A stretch of 64,000 bases of DNA from Methanomicrobiales archaeon (GTDB lineage: Archaea > Halobacteriota > Methanomicrobia > Methanomicrobiales > Methanospirillaceae). The notes beneath the pieces were generated by a model. It was not told where the DNA came from. It saw nothing but the letters and a program-made list of their open reading frames with translations, and did no database searches. The stretch covers positions 1 to 64,000 of the forward strand of contig JALHCK010000006.1 in NCBI GenBank assembly GCA_022841205.1, given 5' to 3'. Position numbers and translations under genes: made by a program. Below are positions 42,587 to 50,783 of this stretch, piece after piece. How positions within the stretch are numbered: position 1 is the first letter of the stretch; each line of letters opens with the position of its first letter.

Positions 42587-43633
42587 GGGATAAGCCTGCC
42601 GCACGATGACATCGACCGGACAGCGGGGTGCATGCGGGACCGGACGGGCGTACCCCATCCGGAAGAACATCTGGATGGTCCGGCTCCCGGGAATACCGAG
42701 GAATTCGTGCAGTTCAGTCCGGAGATCTTCCATGCCGGGATAATCGGCGAGCAACTGCGTCATTGGCTGGAGTGATAGCCCGATCGATGCTGCCGTGAGC
42801 GCCACCCGCTCAAAAGCCCTCCCGGCGTTCAGTTGCTCGACCCGGAAGTTCCCGATCGTGGTAATCCAGCCAAATCCTGCGGCGGATGATGCCTGCAGGC
42901 GGGAAAGCCCGATCAGGGTCTCCTTCAACAGGTTCTCTCTCTGTTCGCCAGAAAGAAAGGCGGATTTCAGCCGGAACCCTGCCTGCGAGAGCAGGCCGAG
43001 GCCAGAATGGGAAAGCCCGTACCCGTCCCACCGGGGTCTTCTGGCAGGGATATCCAGGTGCGAACGGAGTTCCCGGAACCGTCCTTCATCGCTGAGGGCA
43101 ATAGCGGTCGCCTGCTCCACGAAACCGGCCAGCACCGATCGTGATCCTGTATCGGTGATCATGGCCAGCGGAATAGTGGACTGGTCGTAGGATTCCGCGA
43201 GGCGGGTGAGCGTCCCGGTGCTGATCTCTGATGGTTTATACGGCCTCCTGTTGGTCCGGCGAAGGGGAAGGACCGCGGCAAGCGGGTCACCCCCCGGCCC
43301 GGGTCTCCTGGCAAGGTCAATCCGGGCAACCGGGGCAAAGAGATCCAGGCGGGGTCCGGGCCATCCCGCGGGAAAAGGGGTAATATCGGTCGAAAACCCC
43401 AGATCGCCTGCGGCGATATCCAGGTTCTCGATAAAGGCTCCATGCGCTATGATTACCTGGCGAAAGTCCGGGTCAAGTTCCGGGAGGATCCGTCCCGGGT
43501 CGGCAAAGAGCTCGATCCGGGCCGGGCCGGGGAACCGGACAATCCACGGCTGGATATTGAAAGGGCTCGGGGCGTTCAGGGCCCGGGACACGAGGAGCCG
43601 GAGGAGATCCTCCGCGGGAAGGGAATCCATCAC
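42566..43633 (-). CDS. Acg-type nitroreductase-fold protein
   Basis: A 355-residue double-nitroreductase-fold protein: RALNAPSPFNIQPWIV near the start (FMN-binding R-x3-APS-x-x-N-x-QPW), VLPLRRTNRRPY in the middle, GWITTIGNFRVEQLNAGRAFERVALTAASIGL later, and RTIQMFFRMGYARP at the end. This arrangement matches the Acg (Rv2032) group, which sequesters FMN and lacks proven enzymatic activity. It follows the SemiSWEET gene with a 4-base ATGA overlap, so it is coupled to it. Confidence 0.82.
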   Translation of the reverse strand: MMDSLPAEDLLRLLVSRALNAPSPFNIQPWIVRFPGPARIELFADPGRILPELDPDFRQVIIAHGAFIENLDIAAGDLGFSTDITPFPAGWPGPRLDLFAPVARIDLARRPGPGGDPLAAVLPLRRTNRRPYKPSEISTGTLTRLAESYDQSTIPLAMITDTGSRSVLAGFVEQATAIALSDEGRFRELRSHLDIPARRPRWDGYGLSHSGLGLLSQAGFRLKSAFLSGEQRENLLKETLIGLSRLQASSAAGFGWITTIGNFRVEQLNAGRAFERVALTAASIGLSLQPMTQLLADYPGMEDLRTELHEFLGIPGSRTIQMFFRMGYARPVPHAPRCPVDVIVRQAYPLQEQAL

Positions 43634-43935
43634 CCCGCCCCTTTTTCATCAGCGGCATTCGGGGTCAAAAGAGGGTTCTTCCTCCGGTAGTGGAGGAAGA
43701 TCGCCACCGAAGCGATGAGCGTTACGAGACTGACGATATTGGCAATGATGATGATACTGTCCCGGAGGAAGAAGCCGTAGATTGCCCAGAGCGACACGCC
43801 CGCTGTAAACTGGCAGAGCGTTGCCAGGCTGACATCCGCGACCGATCTCGTCCGGTACATCTTCACCATCTGGGGCACGAACCCGAACATGGTGAGAAGC
43901 GCAGCAACGATTCCAATGAGAACCCAGGGAGCCAT
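43630..43935 (-). CDS. SemiSWEET-type sugar transporter
   Basis: A 101-residue protein with three spans (about residues 5-25, 40-58 and 64-83). The signature FGFVPQMVKMYRTRSVADVS with its PQ motif, followed by LATLCQFTAGVSLWAIYGFF, is diagnostic of SemiSWEET/PQ-loop half transporters, which dimerise to move sugars. The C-terminal 15 residues are soluble. Its stop overlaps the ATG of the nitroreductase-fold gene. Confidence 0.88.
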   Translation of the reverse strand: MAPWVLIGIVAALLTMFGFVPQMVKMYRTRSVADVSLATLCQFTAGVSLWAIYGFFLRDSIIIIANIVSLVTLIASVAIFLHYRRKNPLLTPNAADEKGAG

Positions 43936-44160
43936 GAGCGAGAGGACCAGCGTAGTATGAGATTGTTTTCCGGGAAAACAATATCCCTCATGATCAGGGA
44001 ACCGCTATTCATCGGGAAGAAAGAGTGGGACAGAAGAGATTACCAGCATGCCGGAATCCATGGAAAAAACAGGTGGCCGGCCTCTCATCCGGTATCAGGA
44101 CTTTGAATGGAGTGAATGGCCCCCTGCGGGGTATGAAGGGTAGATGCTGGAAAAGGCGCT
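43936..44160. other. intergenic stretch
   Basis: About 225 bases between two minus-strand genes. I see no gene or clear hairpin. Confidence 0.4.
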
Positions 44161-44457
44161 TTATTTATCTACCGCTTCTGTTTTCGACTCCATGGTGGCT
44201 TGTTTGTCCCGTCTGTCATCAATCCGTATCTCGGATACGACCCTAGTTACACCCGACTCAAAAACTGAATTATGCGCTTTTTCGATTGCTGCGAAAAGCT
44301 CCACCAGATTTTCTGCTTCTATGATAGTCTCCATGGCTTCCGGTTTAACACGGATACCCCTCTGCTTTTCCAGTTCCCTTACCGCATCCTTCACAAAGCG
44401 GCCGACAGATGTGGAGGTGGTCCCGATGGGGATGAGGCTCCATTCAGCGATGATCAT
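44161..44457 (-). CDS. MTH1187/YqgV-type thiamine-binding protein
   Basis: A 98-residue protein of the MTH1187 family: IIAEWSLIPIGTTSTSVGRFV at the N-terminus and PEAMETIIEAENLVELFAAIEKAH in the middle. These are ferredoxin-like folded proteins that bind thiamine or related pyrimidines as tetramers in homologous structures. The C-terminus is charged. The minus-strand start at 44457 is the first ATG. Single gene. Confidence 0.85.
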   Translation of the reverse strand: MIIAEWSLIPIGTTSTSVGRFVKDAVRELEKQRGIRVKPEAMETIIEAENLVELFAAIEKAHNSVFESGVTRVVSEIRIDDRRDKQATMESKTEAVDK

Positions 44458-44818
44458 GTTCTTTCTCCCAGGATCAACCAGATGATTTCCGGTAATTTTT
44501 CACCATGTGCTGATGTACCGGTATCCTGAATTCTGTTCATCATCTCTTTCCCGCTACCGAAAGCGGTTTGGCGGTTCCTTGAGATGAAAGCCCCGATCAG
44601 GGCAGGCAGGAAAAGTCACGTGGTTCTCCTGAAGGATGCAGCATTCAGAATTAAAATACCGGAGGCATTTACAAACAGGGAGGCCAGCTGAATGCCTGCC
44701 AGGAATGTTCAGGGAACTTCCGGAAGTAGTGGCCGGGATAAGGAGGCCGAATGTATCGCATAAGAGCATCGCCCCATGGTTTCTTTCACCTGGGCCATCT
44801 GGTAAAAAAAGGCAGGAT
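44458..44818. other. intergenic stretch
   Basis: About 360 bases between two minus-strand genes. No protein-like frame and no obvious RNA structure is seen. Confidence 0.45.
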
Positions 44819-45241
44819 CTAAATATCGGGGCTTCCCATCCCGATGATCCTGGCGATGTCCCCAAGCTCCCTGGCAAGGAGCCGGATAATATCATCGATG
44901 GTCAGGAGAGCAACCAGCCGCCCTGCACCATCGACAATAGGCATCCTTCTGACACCTGCCGATTTCATCACCTGGATGGCTTCGAATATGCCGGTATCCT
45001 TCCTGATGGTGACAATATCGCTCGTCATGATGCTCTCGATTTGGGCCTCACCGGGGTCCTCACAGAGCATCTCTCCCCGGAGCACAATATCCCGGTCGGT
45101 CACGATTCCCACGGGCTTATGGTCTTTTGTGACCACAACACACCCTATATTTTTTTCTCTCATCAATCCGGCAACGAAACGGACGGTAGCGTCAGGTTTC
45201 ACGCTGAGCACGTTGGTCTGGGCGCAGGTATAGGCGGTCAT
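44819..45241 (-). CDS. CBS-domain pair protein
   Basis: A 140-residue stand-alone CBS pair: NVLSVKPDATVRFVAGLMREKNIG...PVGIVTDRDIVLRG for the first unit and IMTSDIVTIRKDTGIFEAIQVMKSAGVRRMPIVD...LVALLTIDDII for the second. Such proteins bind adenine nucleotides or SAM and act as sensors. The target is unknown. It is downstream of the ABC exporter genes by 68 bases on the same strand. Confidence 0.9.
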   Translation of the reverse strand: MTAYTCAQTNVLSVKPDATVRFVAGLMREKNIGCVVVTKDHKPVGIVTDRDIVLRGEMLCEDPGEAQIESIMTSDIVTIRKDTGIFEAIQVMKSAGVRRMPIVDGAGRLVALLTIDDIIRLLARELGDIARIIGMGSPDI

Positions 45242-45309
45242 TAATAACCTCGTGTCCAGGTTTTTCTGGCCCTAAGACTCATGATGCCATACTATATAGA
45301 TCATGGTCT

Positions 45310-46119
45310 TCAGACAATGAGCCTCCTTCGCATCAGGCAGGTGGAGAGAATAAAGAAGATCAGGGTCACGATTCCAATCCACGCAATGCTGTAGGGAACA
45401 AGGGGGGAGAGATCGGCCAGGGTGAATGATCGCGTTACTATCACCAGCTGGGTGAGTGGAAGGAAGATGATGGCCAGCTGCTGCACCAGTGAGGGAAGGA
45501 TGGAGAGTGGGAAGAAGGTGCCCGAAAAGAGGAACATCGGTGTGATAAAGAGGAAGGAAGGGTAGTTGAGGGCATCGATACTCGGGGTGATCGCTGTGAA
45601 GCACATCGCGATGCAGGCGAACAGGAGCCCGGCCAGGAACGAAAAAGGTATCACAAGTAGGGATGAAGGGAGGCTGACTACGCCAAACAACGTAAAGACG
45701 AGGAGCATGACCGAGGAGTAGATGAAACTTCGCGTAGCGCCCCATAGCAGTTCTCCGGAAATCACATCATCTATTGAAAGGGGGGTTGCCACGATGGCAT
45801 CGAACGTCTTCTGGTAGTACATCCGGACATACGAAGAGTAGGTGCATTCGAAGAATGCCGTGTTCATCATGGAGATGGAAAGGAGGGCCGGTGCGATGAA
45901 TTTCACATACGGGATACCGTCAATTTCACCGATAAACAACCCAAGGCCAAACCCGATGGCCACAAGGTAGAGCAAAGGCTCGATGAACGGCGGCAGAAAG
46001 TTCACCTGGTAGGTCTTGAAGAAGACATCCCAGTTCCGCTGCCAAACCCTGAGGCAGGACCATGAGAGCCGGGGGAGGATGTAGTTGTTCCCGGGGTCAG
46101 GATCCCTCCTGTCAGTCAC
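45310..46119 (-). CDS. ABC-2 type exporter permease
   Basis: A 269-residue permease with six spans, starting at a GTG (46119) that lies inside the end of the ATPase gene (8-base overlap). Family traits include LPPFIEPLLYLVAIGFGLGLFIG and CTYSSYVRMYYQKTFDAIVATPLSIDDVISGELLWG, then LFSGTFFPLSILP. It resembles the NodJ/DrrB side of ABC-2 exporters, which move drugs or polysaccharides. Substrate unknown. Confidence 0.88.
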   Translation of the reverse strand: MTDRRDPDPGNNYILPRLSWSCLRVWQRNWDVFFKTYQVNFLPPFIEPLLYLVAIGFGLGLFIGEIDGIPYVKFIAPALLSISMMNTAFFECTYSSYVRMYYQKTFDAIVATPLSIDDVISGELLWGATRSFIYSSVMLLVFTLFGVVSLPSSLLVIPFSFLAGLLFACIAMCFTAITPSIDALNYPSFLFITPMFLFSGTFFPLSILPSLVQQLAIIFLPLTQLVIVTRSFTLADLSPLVPYSIAWIGIVTLIFFILSTCLMRRRLIV

Positions 46120-47026
46120 GGAGCACTCTCCCGGTGAGCTTGAGAAAAACATCCTCAAGAGATCCCCTGCGGACCATGACACGGCCGGGGTTGCAGGTCT
46201 CAAAGAGCCGTTTTGCCACCTCGCGGGGCCGGTCAGTGAAGACCTGGACCATATCACCATGTATATCGAACTTTTCTCGGAGCTCTTCGAGACAGGAAAC
46301 GGCTTCAGGAGTGTTGTCGGCTTCAACAACGTCGCTTCCCACGTACCGCGATATAAGTTCCCCCGGACTCCCCTCCACGAGGATCTTCCCGCCGTCCATG
46401 ATCACCAGGCGGTTGCAGAGCCGTTCCGCCTCTTCGAGATAGTGGGTGGTGAGCACGATGGTGTTTCCCGCAGCCTGAAGGGCCTTGAGCTTCTCCCAGA
46501 TTAGGTGGCGGCCCTGCGGGTCAAGACCGATTGTGGGCTCATCAAGGATCAGGATCTTCGGGTGGTTGATGAGAGCACGGGCGAGAAGGAGCCGGCGTTT
46601 CATGCCCCCGGAGAGTTTGTCAATATGGACATCGCGCTTCTCGCGGAGCTGGACGAAAGAGAGGAGTTCGTCAGCACGTTTTCCGGCTTCGATTCGGGGG
46701 ATATCGAAGTAGCGGGCATACGTTACAAGGTTTTCCCGGCAGGTGAGATCCGTATCGAGGTTTACTTCCTGGGGCAGGATGCCAAGCTCGGCCTTGATCG
46801 TCCGGGGATGGGTTATGGTGTCCATCCCAAGAACGGTGAGAGTACCAGCAGTCTTTGGCGAAACGCACTGGATCATCTTCATGGTGGTGGTTTTTCCCGC
46901 TCCATTTGGCCCGAGAAATCCGAATACATCGCCTGCAAAGACCGAGAAACTGATACCATCAACAGCGATAAGGGCGCCAAACTGCTTGGTAAGGTTTCTG
47001 GCTTCAATTACAGGGTTTTCTGCCAT
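46112..47026 (-). CDS. ABC-2 type exporter ATPase
   Basis: A 304-residue ATPase of the DrrA/NodI group: Walker A GPNGAGKTTTMKMI, Q-loop in LGILPQEVNL, signature KLSGGMKRRLLLARAL, Walker B ILILDEPTIGLD and switch TTHYLEEAE. The C-terminal 90 residues form the extra domain typical of this group (REVAKRLFETCNPGRVMVRRGSLEDVFLKLTG). It drives the permease encoded next. It is divergent from the AAA/TOPRIM cassette, with 111 bases between the starts. Confidence 0.92.
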   Translation of the reverse strand: MAENPVIEARNLTKQFGALIAVDGISFSVFAGDVFGFLGPNGAGKTTTMKMIQCVSPKTAGTLTVLGMDTITHPRTIKAELGILPQEVNLDTDLTCRENLVTYARYFDIPRIEAGKRADELLSFVQLREKRDVHIDKLSGGMKRRLLLARALINHPKILILDEPTIGLDPQGRHLIWEKLKALQAAGNTIVLTTHYLEEAERLCNRLVIMDGGKILVEGSPGELISRYVGSDVVEADNTPEAVSCLEELREKFDIHGDMVQVFTDRPREVAKRLFETCNPGRVMVRRGSLEDVFLKLTGRVLRD

Positions 47027-47137
47027 CCCCGATCCCGGTTACCTGTACGGAACCGTTCCTAAAACAGGCTTTCGATCGGTACCGGAAGTTCCTGCAGCAT
47101 CGAAGATCTTTTGTCCATTGCCAAAGAATGCTCAATC

Positions 47138-48391
47138 ATGCCCATCAGGGAGATCTCGGTCGGAAATTTCAAGAGCTTCAGGGAGATCCGGATCGAGCCT
47201 GCCAACTTCAACATCATCATCGGGTCGAATGCATCAGGAAAATCGAACCTCATCCAGATCTTCAAGTTCATCAGGGATATCGCGAAGTATGGCCTGAACA
47301 ACGCAATATCGCTCCAGGGTGGGGTGGAGTATTTCAGGAATACGACGATTGGATCTGGGATGCCGTTCTCTTTCAGAATCCTGTACGTGCTCGAAGAGAA
47401 GCGGCGGGATGTTATCGCCGCACAGGAGGGGCTGCCGATCTATTTTGAGCCCTACGAAATCCTGTACGAGTTCTCGCTCTCATTTTCACAGTACGGTGAA
47501 AGTTACGAGATCTCCCGCGACCTGCTGGTGATAACGGGAACCTTTTCCCGTCCCGGGACTCATGAACGCTGCGAGCTCGGGATGGGGCGGATTACGCTTG
47601 CCAAGGCCGGCGATTCTGTTGCCTACGCGGTTGTTCCTCCGGATACCATCGAACTCCGCAACCAGGATCTCTTTCCCCAATTCTTCCAGAAACACAAGAT
47701 CCCACCACGCTGGCTGATCATGAACCTTCCCATAGCGGTTCCCGGAATCCCCCCGCTCGAGTGGATATTCCGCGGGATGAAGGTCTTTGACTTCGATCCG
47801 CTCATCCTTAAGCGGGCAGTCCCTATAGTAGGCAAAACCGAGCTTGAAAAAGACGGCGGCAACCTTGCCATCGTGATTAAGAACATCCTGGAAGAACCGC
47901 AAAAGAAATCCGAGTTTCTGCGCCTGATTCGCGAGATGCTGCCGTTCGTAGAGGAGATCGCCGTCGAAAAGTTCATGGATATGTCCCTGTTCCTGAAACT
48001 GAAGGAGACCTACAGCAACGACAAATACCTTCCGGCATCGATGATATCGGATGGCACCATCAACATCCTTGCCCTGATCATTGCCCTGTACTTTGAGAAG
48101 CGGCCGGTTACCGTGATCGAGGAGCCGGAACGGAATATCCATCCATTCCTGATCTCCCAGCTTGTCGAGATGCTGAAGGATGCGGCGCAGACCAAGCAGA
48201 TCATCGTCACCACTCACAACCCCGAGATGGTCAAGCATGCCGACCTGGAAGATATCCTCCTGATATCACGGGACCGTAGCGGGTTCTCGCAGGTCACCCG
48301 CCCCGGGACAAAGAAAGAGATACGAACCTTTCTCGAACATGAGATCGGGATCGAGGATCTATTCATTCAGAACCTCCTTGGGATGGAATGA
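47138..48391 (+). CDS. AAA-type (SMC/OLD-like) ATPase of a two-gene cassette
   Basis: A 417-residue ATPase from ATG 47138. Walker A is IIIGSNASGKSNLIQ (residues 27-41) right after the NFKSFREI start motif of RecF/SMC/OLD-type ATPases. A signature-like SDGTINILAL at about 304, Walker B VTVIEEPERNIHP near 324-336, and a D-loop/switch TTHNPEMV near 358 follow. The central 200 residues lack a coiled coil and are cassette specific. A TTG at 47111 gives a longer frame without support. Its stop overlaps the start of the TOPRIM-like gene, so the two form one unit. It resembles the ATPases of PARIS-, Gabija- and OLD-type phage defence, but the family cannot be fixed by eye. Confidence 0.85.
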   Translation: MPIREISVGNFKSFREIRIEPANFNIIIGSNASGKSNLIQIFKFIRDIAKYGLNNAISLQGGVEYFRNTTIGSGMPFSFRILYVLEEKRRDVIAAQEGLPIYFEPYEILYEFSLSFSQYGESYEISRDLLVITGTFSRPGTHERCELGMGRITLAKAGDSVAYAVVPPDTIELRNQDLFPQFFQKHKIPPRWLIMNLPIAVPGIPPLEWIFRGMKVFDFDPLILKRAVPIVGKTELEKDGGNLAIVIKNILEEPQKKSEFLRLIREMLPFVEEIAVEKFMDMSLFLKLKETYSNDKYLPASMISDGTINILALIIALYFEKRPVTVIEEPERNIHPFLISQLVEMLKDAAQTKQIIVTTHNPEMVKHADLEDILLISRDRSGFSQVTRPGTKKEIRTFLEHEIGIEDLFIQNLLGME

Positions 48392-49038
48392 CCTCACGCC
48401 GGCTTTTTATCTTTGTTGAAGGAGGCGACGACCACCGTTTCTTCTCCAAGATCATAGTGCCCATCCTTGGAGGTGATTACACGTCTGTCGAGATCGTCAC
48501 CTATGCCTGCATGAAGAGTGTCAACGTCTGCCGCTTTGTCCGGAGCATCACGGCAATGGATCATGATTTCATATTGTGCGGGGATATCGACCAGGAACGG
48601 AGCGTGAAAGCCAAGAAGGCTGTCCTCAAATCCCGGTTCTGTGCCCTTTCCGATGATCGCATCATCGTCATCATCCAGGAAATTGAGAGCTGGTACCTCG
48701 CCGGCCTGGACGACGCGTCCCAGAAACAACTCTCGCTACGTCATTATACTACGACAAACCACATCACCAAGGAGATTTTCAACAGGATGGTACCCTCGTT
48801 TTACAAGTCGCGGATTGCATTCATGATCGAGATCCTTGAACATTTCTCTGTTGCCGTAGCAAAGGAGAGGAACCGATCCTTCATGTACTTCTGCTCCCGG
48901 TTTGGAACCAAATCATATCCGGAACTCACTGGAAGCCGGGGGAAATCCTTGTCTCAGGAAAGAACGGCCAGGGGCACAAAGGTACATTCCGAAGGGTTCG
49001 TGCGGAAATATCCGGACGAAGATGAAATACCAAGATAA
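48388..49038 (+). CDS. TOPRIM-like partner protein (DUF4276/DUF3226-like)
   Basis: A 216-residue soluble protein. It starts LFIFVEGGDDHRFFSKI, with E11 as in TOPRIM motif 1; CGDIDQERS (D66, D68) fits the D-x-D motif; IIQEIESWYLAG (E98, E100) matches the E-x-E-x-WYLAG pattern of TOPRIM-related families such as DUF4276. These residues usually bind Mg2+ for nucleic acid cleavage. The C-terminal 45 residues are basic. It overlaps the ATPase gene by 4 bases (ATGA), so both are made together. A nuclease role is likely but not proven; a nuclease-dead sensor is an alternative. Confidence 0.75.
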   Translation: MTSRRLFIFVEGGDDHRFFSKIIVPILGGDYTSVEIVTYACMKSVNVCRFVRSITAMDHDFILCGDIDQERSVKAKKAVLKSRFCALSDDRIIVIIQEIESWYLAGLDDASQKQLSLRHYTTTNHITKEIFNRMVPSFYKSRIAFMIEILEHFSVAVAKERNRSFMYFCSRFGTKSYPELTGSRGKSLSQERTARGTKVHSEGFVRKYPDEDEIPR

Positions 49039-49296
49039 CTACGAAGGCAGGGAATAATCGCCTGGCAGGGGAATCATGGGAGCCCGCAAACACCTCGCAA
49101 AAACAGGAGGGGATGTAAGGGAGGTGTTTGGTAAAAACCGGGCGGTATAGGGGAATCATCACGGTTCTTCCCGTGGCTTTGCCGAGTCCCGTCCGGGCCT
49201 GCCCCCGGGAAACGGCCGTGCCGGGAACCTGGAGCAGCTTTCGGGGTACAAGAGCTTATCATTCCCTGATTCGCATATACCTACAGGTGGTTTCTG
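49039..49296. other. intergenic stretch
   Basis: About 260 bases between the cassette and the homoserine dehydrogenase operon. No gene seen. The promoter of the operon should be within the last 60 bases. Confidence 0.4.
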
Positions 49297-49800
49297 ATGC
49301 AGGTATCCATGAAACTGGAGATGAAGGACACTCCAGGGCAGCTGGTCGCGGCATTGAAGCCGATATCCGAAGTCGGCGGAAACATTATTGCGGTTATCCA
49401 CCAGCGCGATGAAAAAACCAATGGGGATGTCCTTGCGGTACAGATCGTGCTCGAACTGCAGGAGCAAAAGCTCGGGGAGCTCCTCTCATTGATCAAGGGG
49501 CAGGGAGTAAATGTGGTCCGGATCGGAAAAGAACGGCTCCTCTACAAGCAGACCGTAATCATGATCGGCCATATCATGCATACCGATCTTGGAGATACCG
49601 TGGAAAGGATCGACTGCACCGGATACGCAGAGGTAACCGAACTTACACTTGTGATGCCTGCTATCAGCGAGCCATCATCGGCACGCCTGGTTATCCGGGC
49701 GGTGAACAGGGAGGATATGGAGCAGGCCCTTGGGATCCTGAGGGGTATCGCCAAAGAAAAGCAGCTTCTCATCATCGAACCTCTGGAGGAGACCGGATGA
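49297..49800 (+). CDS. ACT-domain amino acid-binding protein
   Basis: A 167-residue protein with two ACT-type units: MQVSMKLEMKDTPGQLVAAL...GGNIIAVIHQRDE is the first, and TLVMPAISEPSSARLVIRAV starts a second, less typical one. ACT domains bind amino acids to control enzymes. It overlaps the homoserine dehydrogenase gene by 4 bases, and in many methanogens such an ACT protein precedes hom, so it likely senses an amino acid of the aspartate family for that enzyme. AGGTGGT lies upstream of the ATG. Confidence 0.85.
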   Translation: MQVSMKLEMKDTPGQLVAALKPISEVGGNIIAVIHQRDEKTNGDVLAVQIVLELQEQKLGELLSLIKGQGVNVVRIGKERLLYKQTVIMIGHIMHTDLGDTVERIDCTGYAEVTELTLVMPAISEPSSARLVIRAVNREDMEQALGILRGIAKEKQLLIIEPLEETG

Positions 49801-50783
49801 AATTAGCAATCCTCGGGATGGGAGCCGTCGGTCGTGGGATCCTTGAAGTACTCGATGGGAAGGAACTCGGCCTCACCGTCACCGGTCTTGCCGATTCAAA
49901 GAGCGGCCTGATGGACAGGGATGGGATTCATATCGAAGAAGTACTTGCGGCCAAGCGGGAACGGGGGTTCTGTGGCGATAAATACATTTCTGCGACTGAT
50001 ATCGTCGAACAGGCAGACTATGACGTGCTGGTTGAAGTCACCCCGACCGATGCCAGGACCGGAGAGCCTGCTACCGGTTTCATAAAGGCGGCCATCGGAC
50101 GGGGAAAACACGTGGTGACTTCGAATAAGGGTCCCGTCGCCCTCCACCATGCAGTACTCCAGAGCATGGCCCGCAAACACGGAGTAGCCTTCAGGTACGA
50201 GGCCACTGTTGGCGGGGCAATTCCGATCATGCACACGCTCGAGCATGGCCTTGCCGGGAACCGGGTACTTGCCGTCTTTGGTATCCTGAATGGAACATGC
50301 AATTTCATCCTCACCAGGATGGCAGCCGAAAACCTCACCTACGACCAGGCCCTTCTTGAGGCGCGTGAGATGGGATACGCGGAGGCAGACCCAACTTACG
50401 ATGTGAAAGGCATCGATGCAGCCATCAAGCTGGTCATCCTCTCCAATACGATCTGGAAACGGAATGTCAAGCTCGATGATGTCGGGATAACCGGGATCGA
50501 TATGCTTACCACGGACGCCCTCCGTCTTGCCGAAGAGCAGCACTGTACCATCAGGCTCATTGCCGAAGCGGTCCCCGAGCGGGGTATCCTCAGGGTGGCA
50601 CCCCGGGTTCTTCCCAAAAACCATCCTCTCGTGGTTGACGGGAGCCTCAATGCGATAACCCTTGAGACGGATATGGCAGGAGAGATAACCCTAATCGGGA
50701 AAGGGGCCGGGTCCCGGGAAACCGCGAGTGCCATTATCGGTGATGTGCTCTTCATCAGGGAAATGCATGTCCGGGGTCATTAA
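49797..50783 (+). CDS. hom: homoserine dehydrogenase
   Basis: A 328-residue enzyme that reduces aspartate-4-semialdehyde to homoserine with NAD(P)H, in threonine and methionine synthesis. The Rossmann start KLAILGMGAVGRGILEVL binds the nucleotide, VVTSNKGPVAL is the K-G-P loop, and FGILNGTCNFILTRMA with YAEADPTYDVKGIDAAIKLVIL are the catalytic domain marks. The usual C-terminal ACT domain is absent; the ACT protein encoded upstream may replace it. The gene overlaps the next by 17 bases. Confidence 0.94.
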   Translation: MKLAILGMGAVGRGILEVLDGKELGLTVTGLADSKSGLMDRDGIHIEEVLAAKRERGFCGDKYISATDIVEQADYDVLVEVTPTDARTGEPATGFIKAAIGRGKHVVTSNKGPVALHHAVLQSMARKHGVAFRYEATVGGAIPIMHTLEHGLAGNRVLAVFGILNGTCNFILTRMAAENLTYDQALLEAREMGYAEADPTYDVKGIDAAIKLVILSNTIWKRNVKLDDVGITGIDMLTTDALRLAEEQHCTIRLIAEAVPERGILRVAPRVLPKNHPLVVDGSLNAITLETDMAGEITLIGKGAGSRETASAIIGDVLFIREMHVRGH

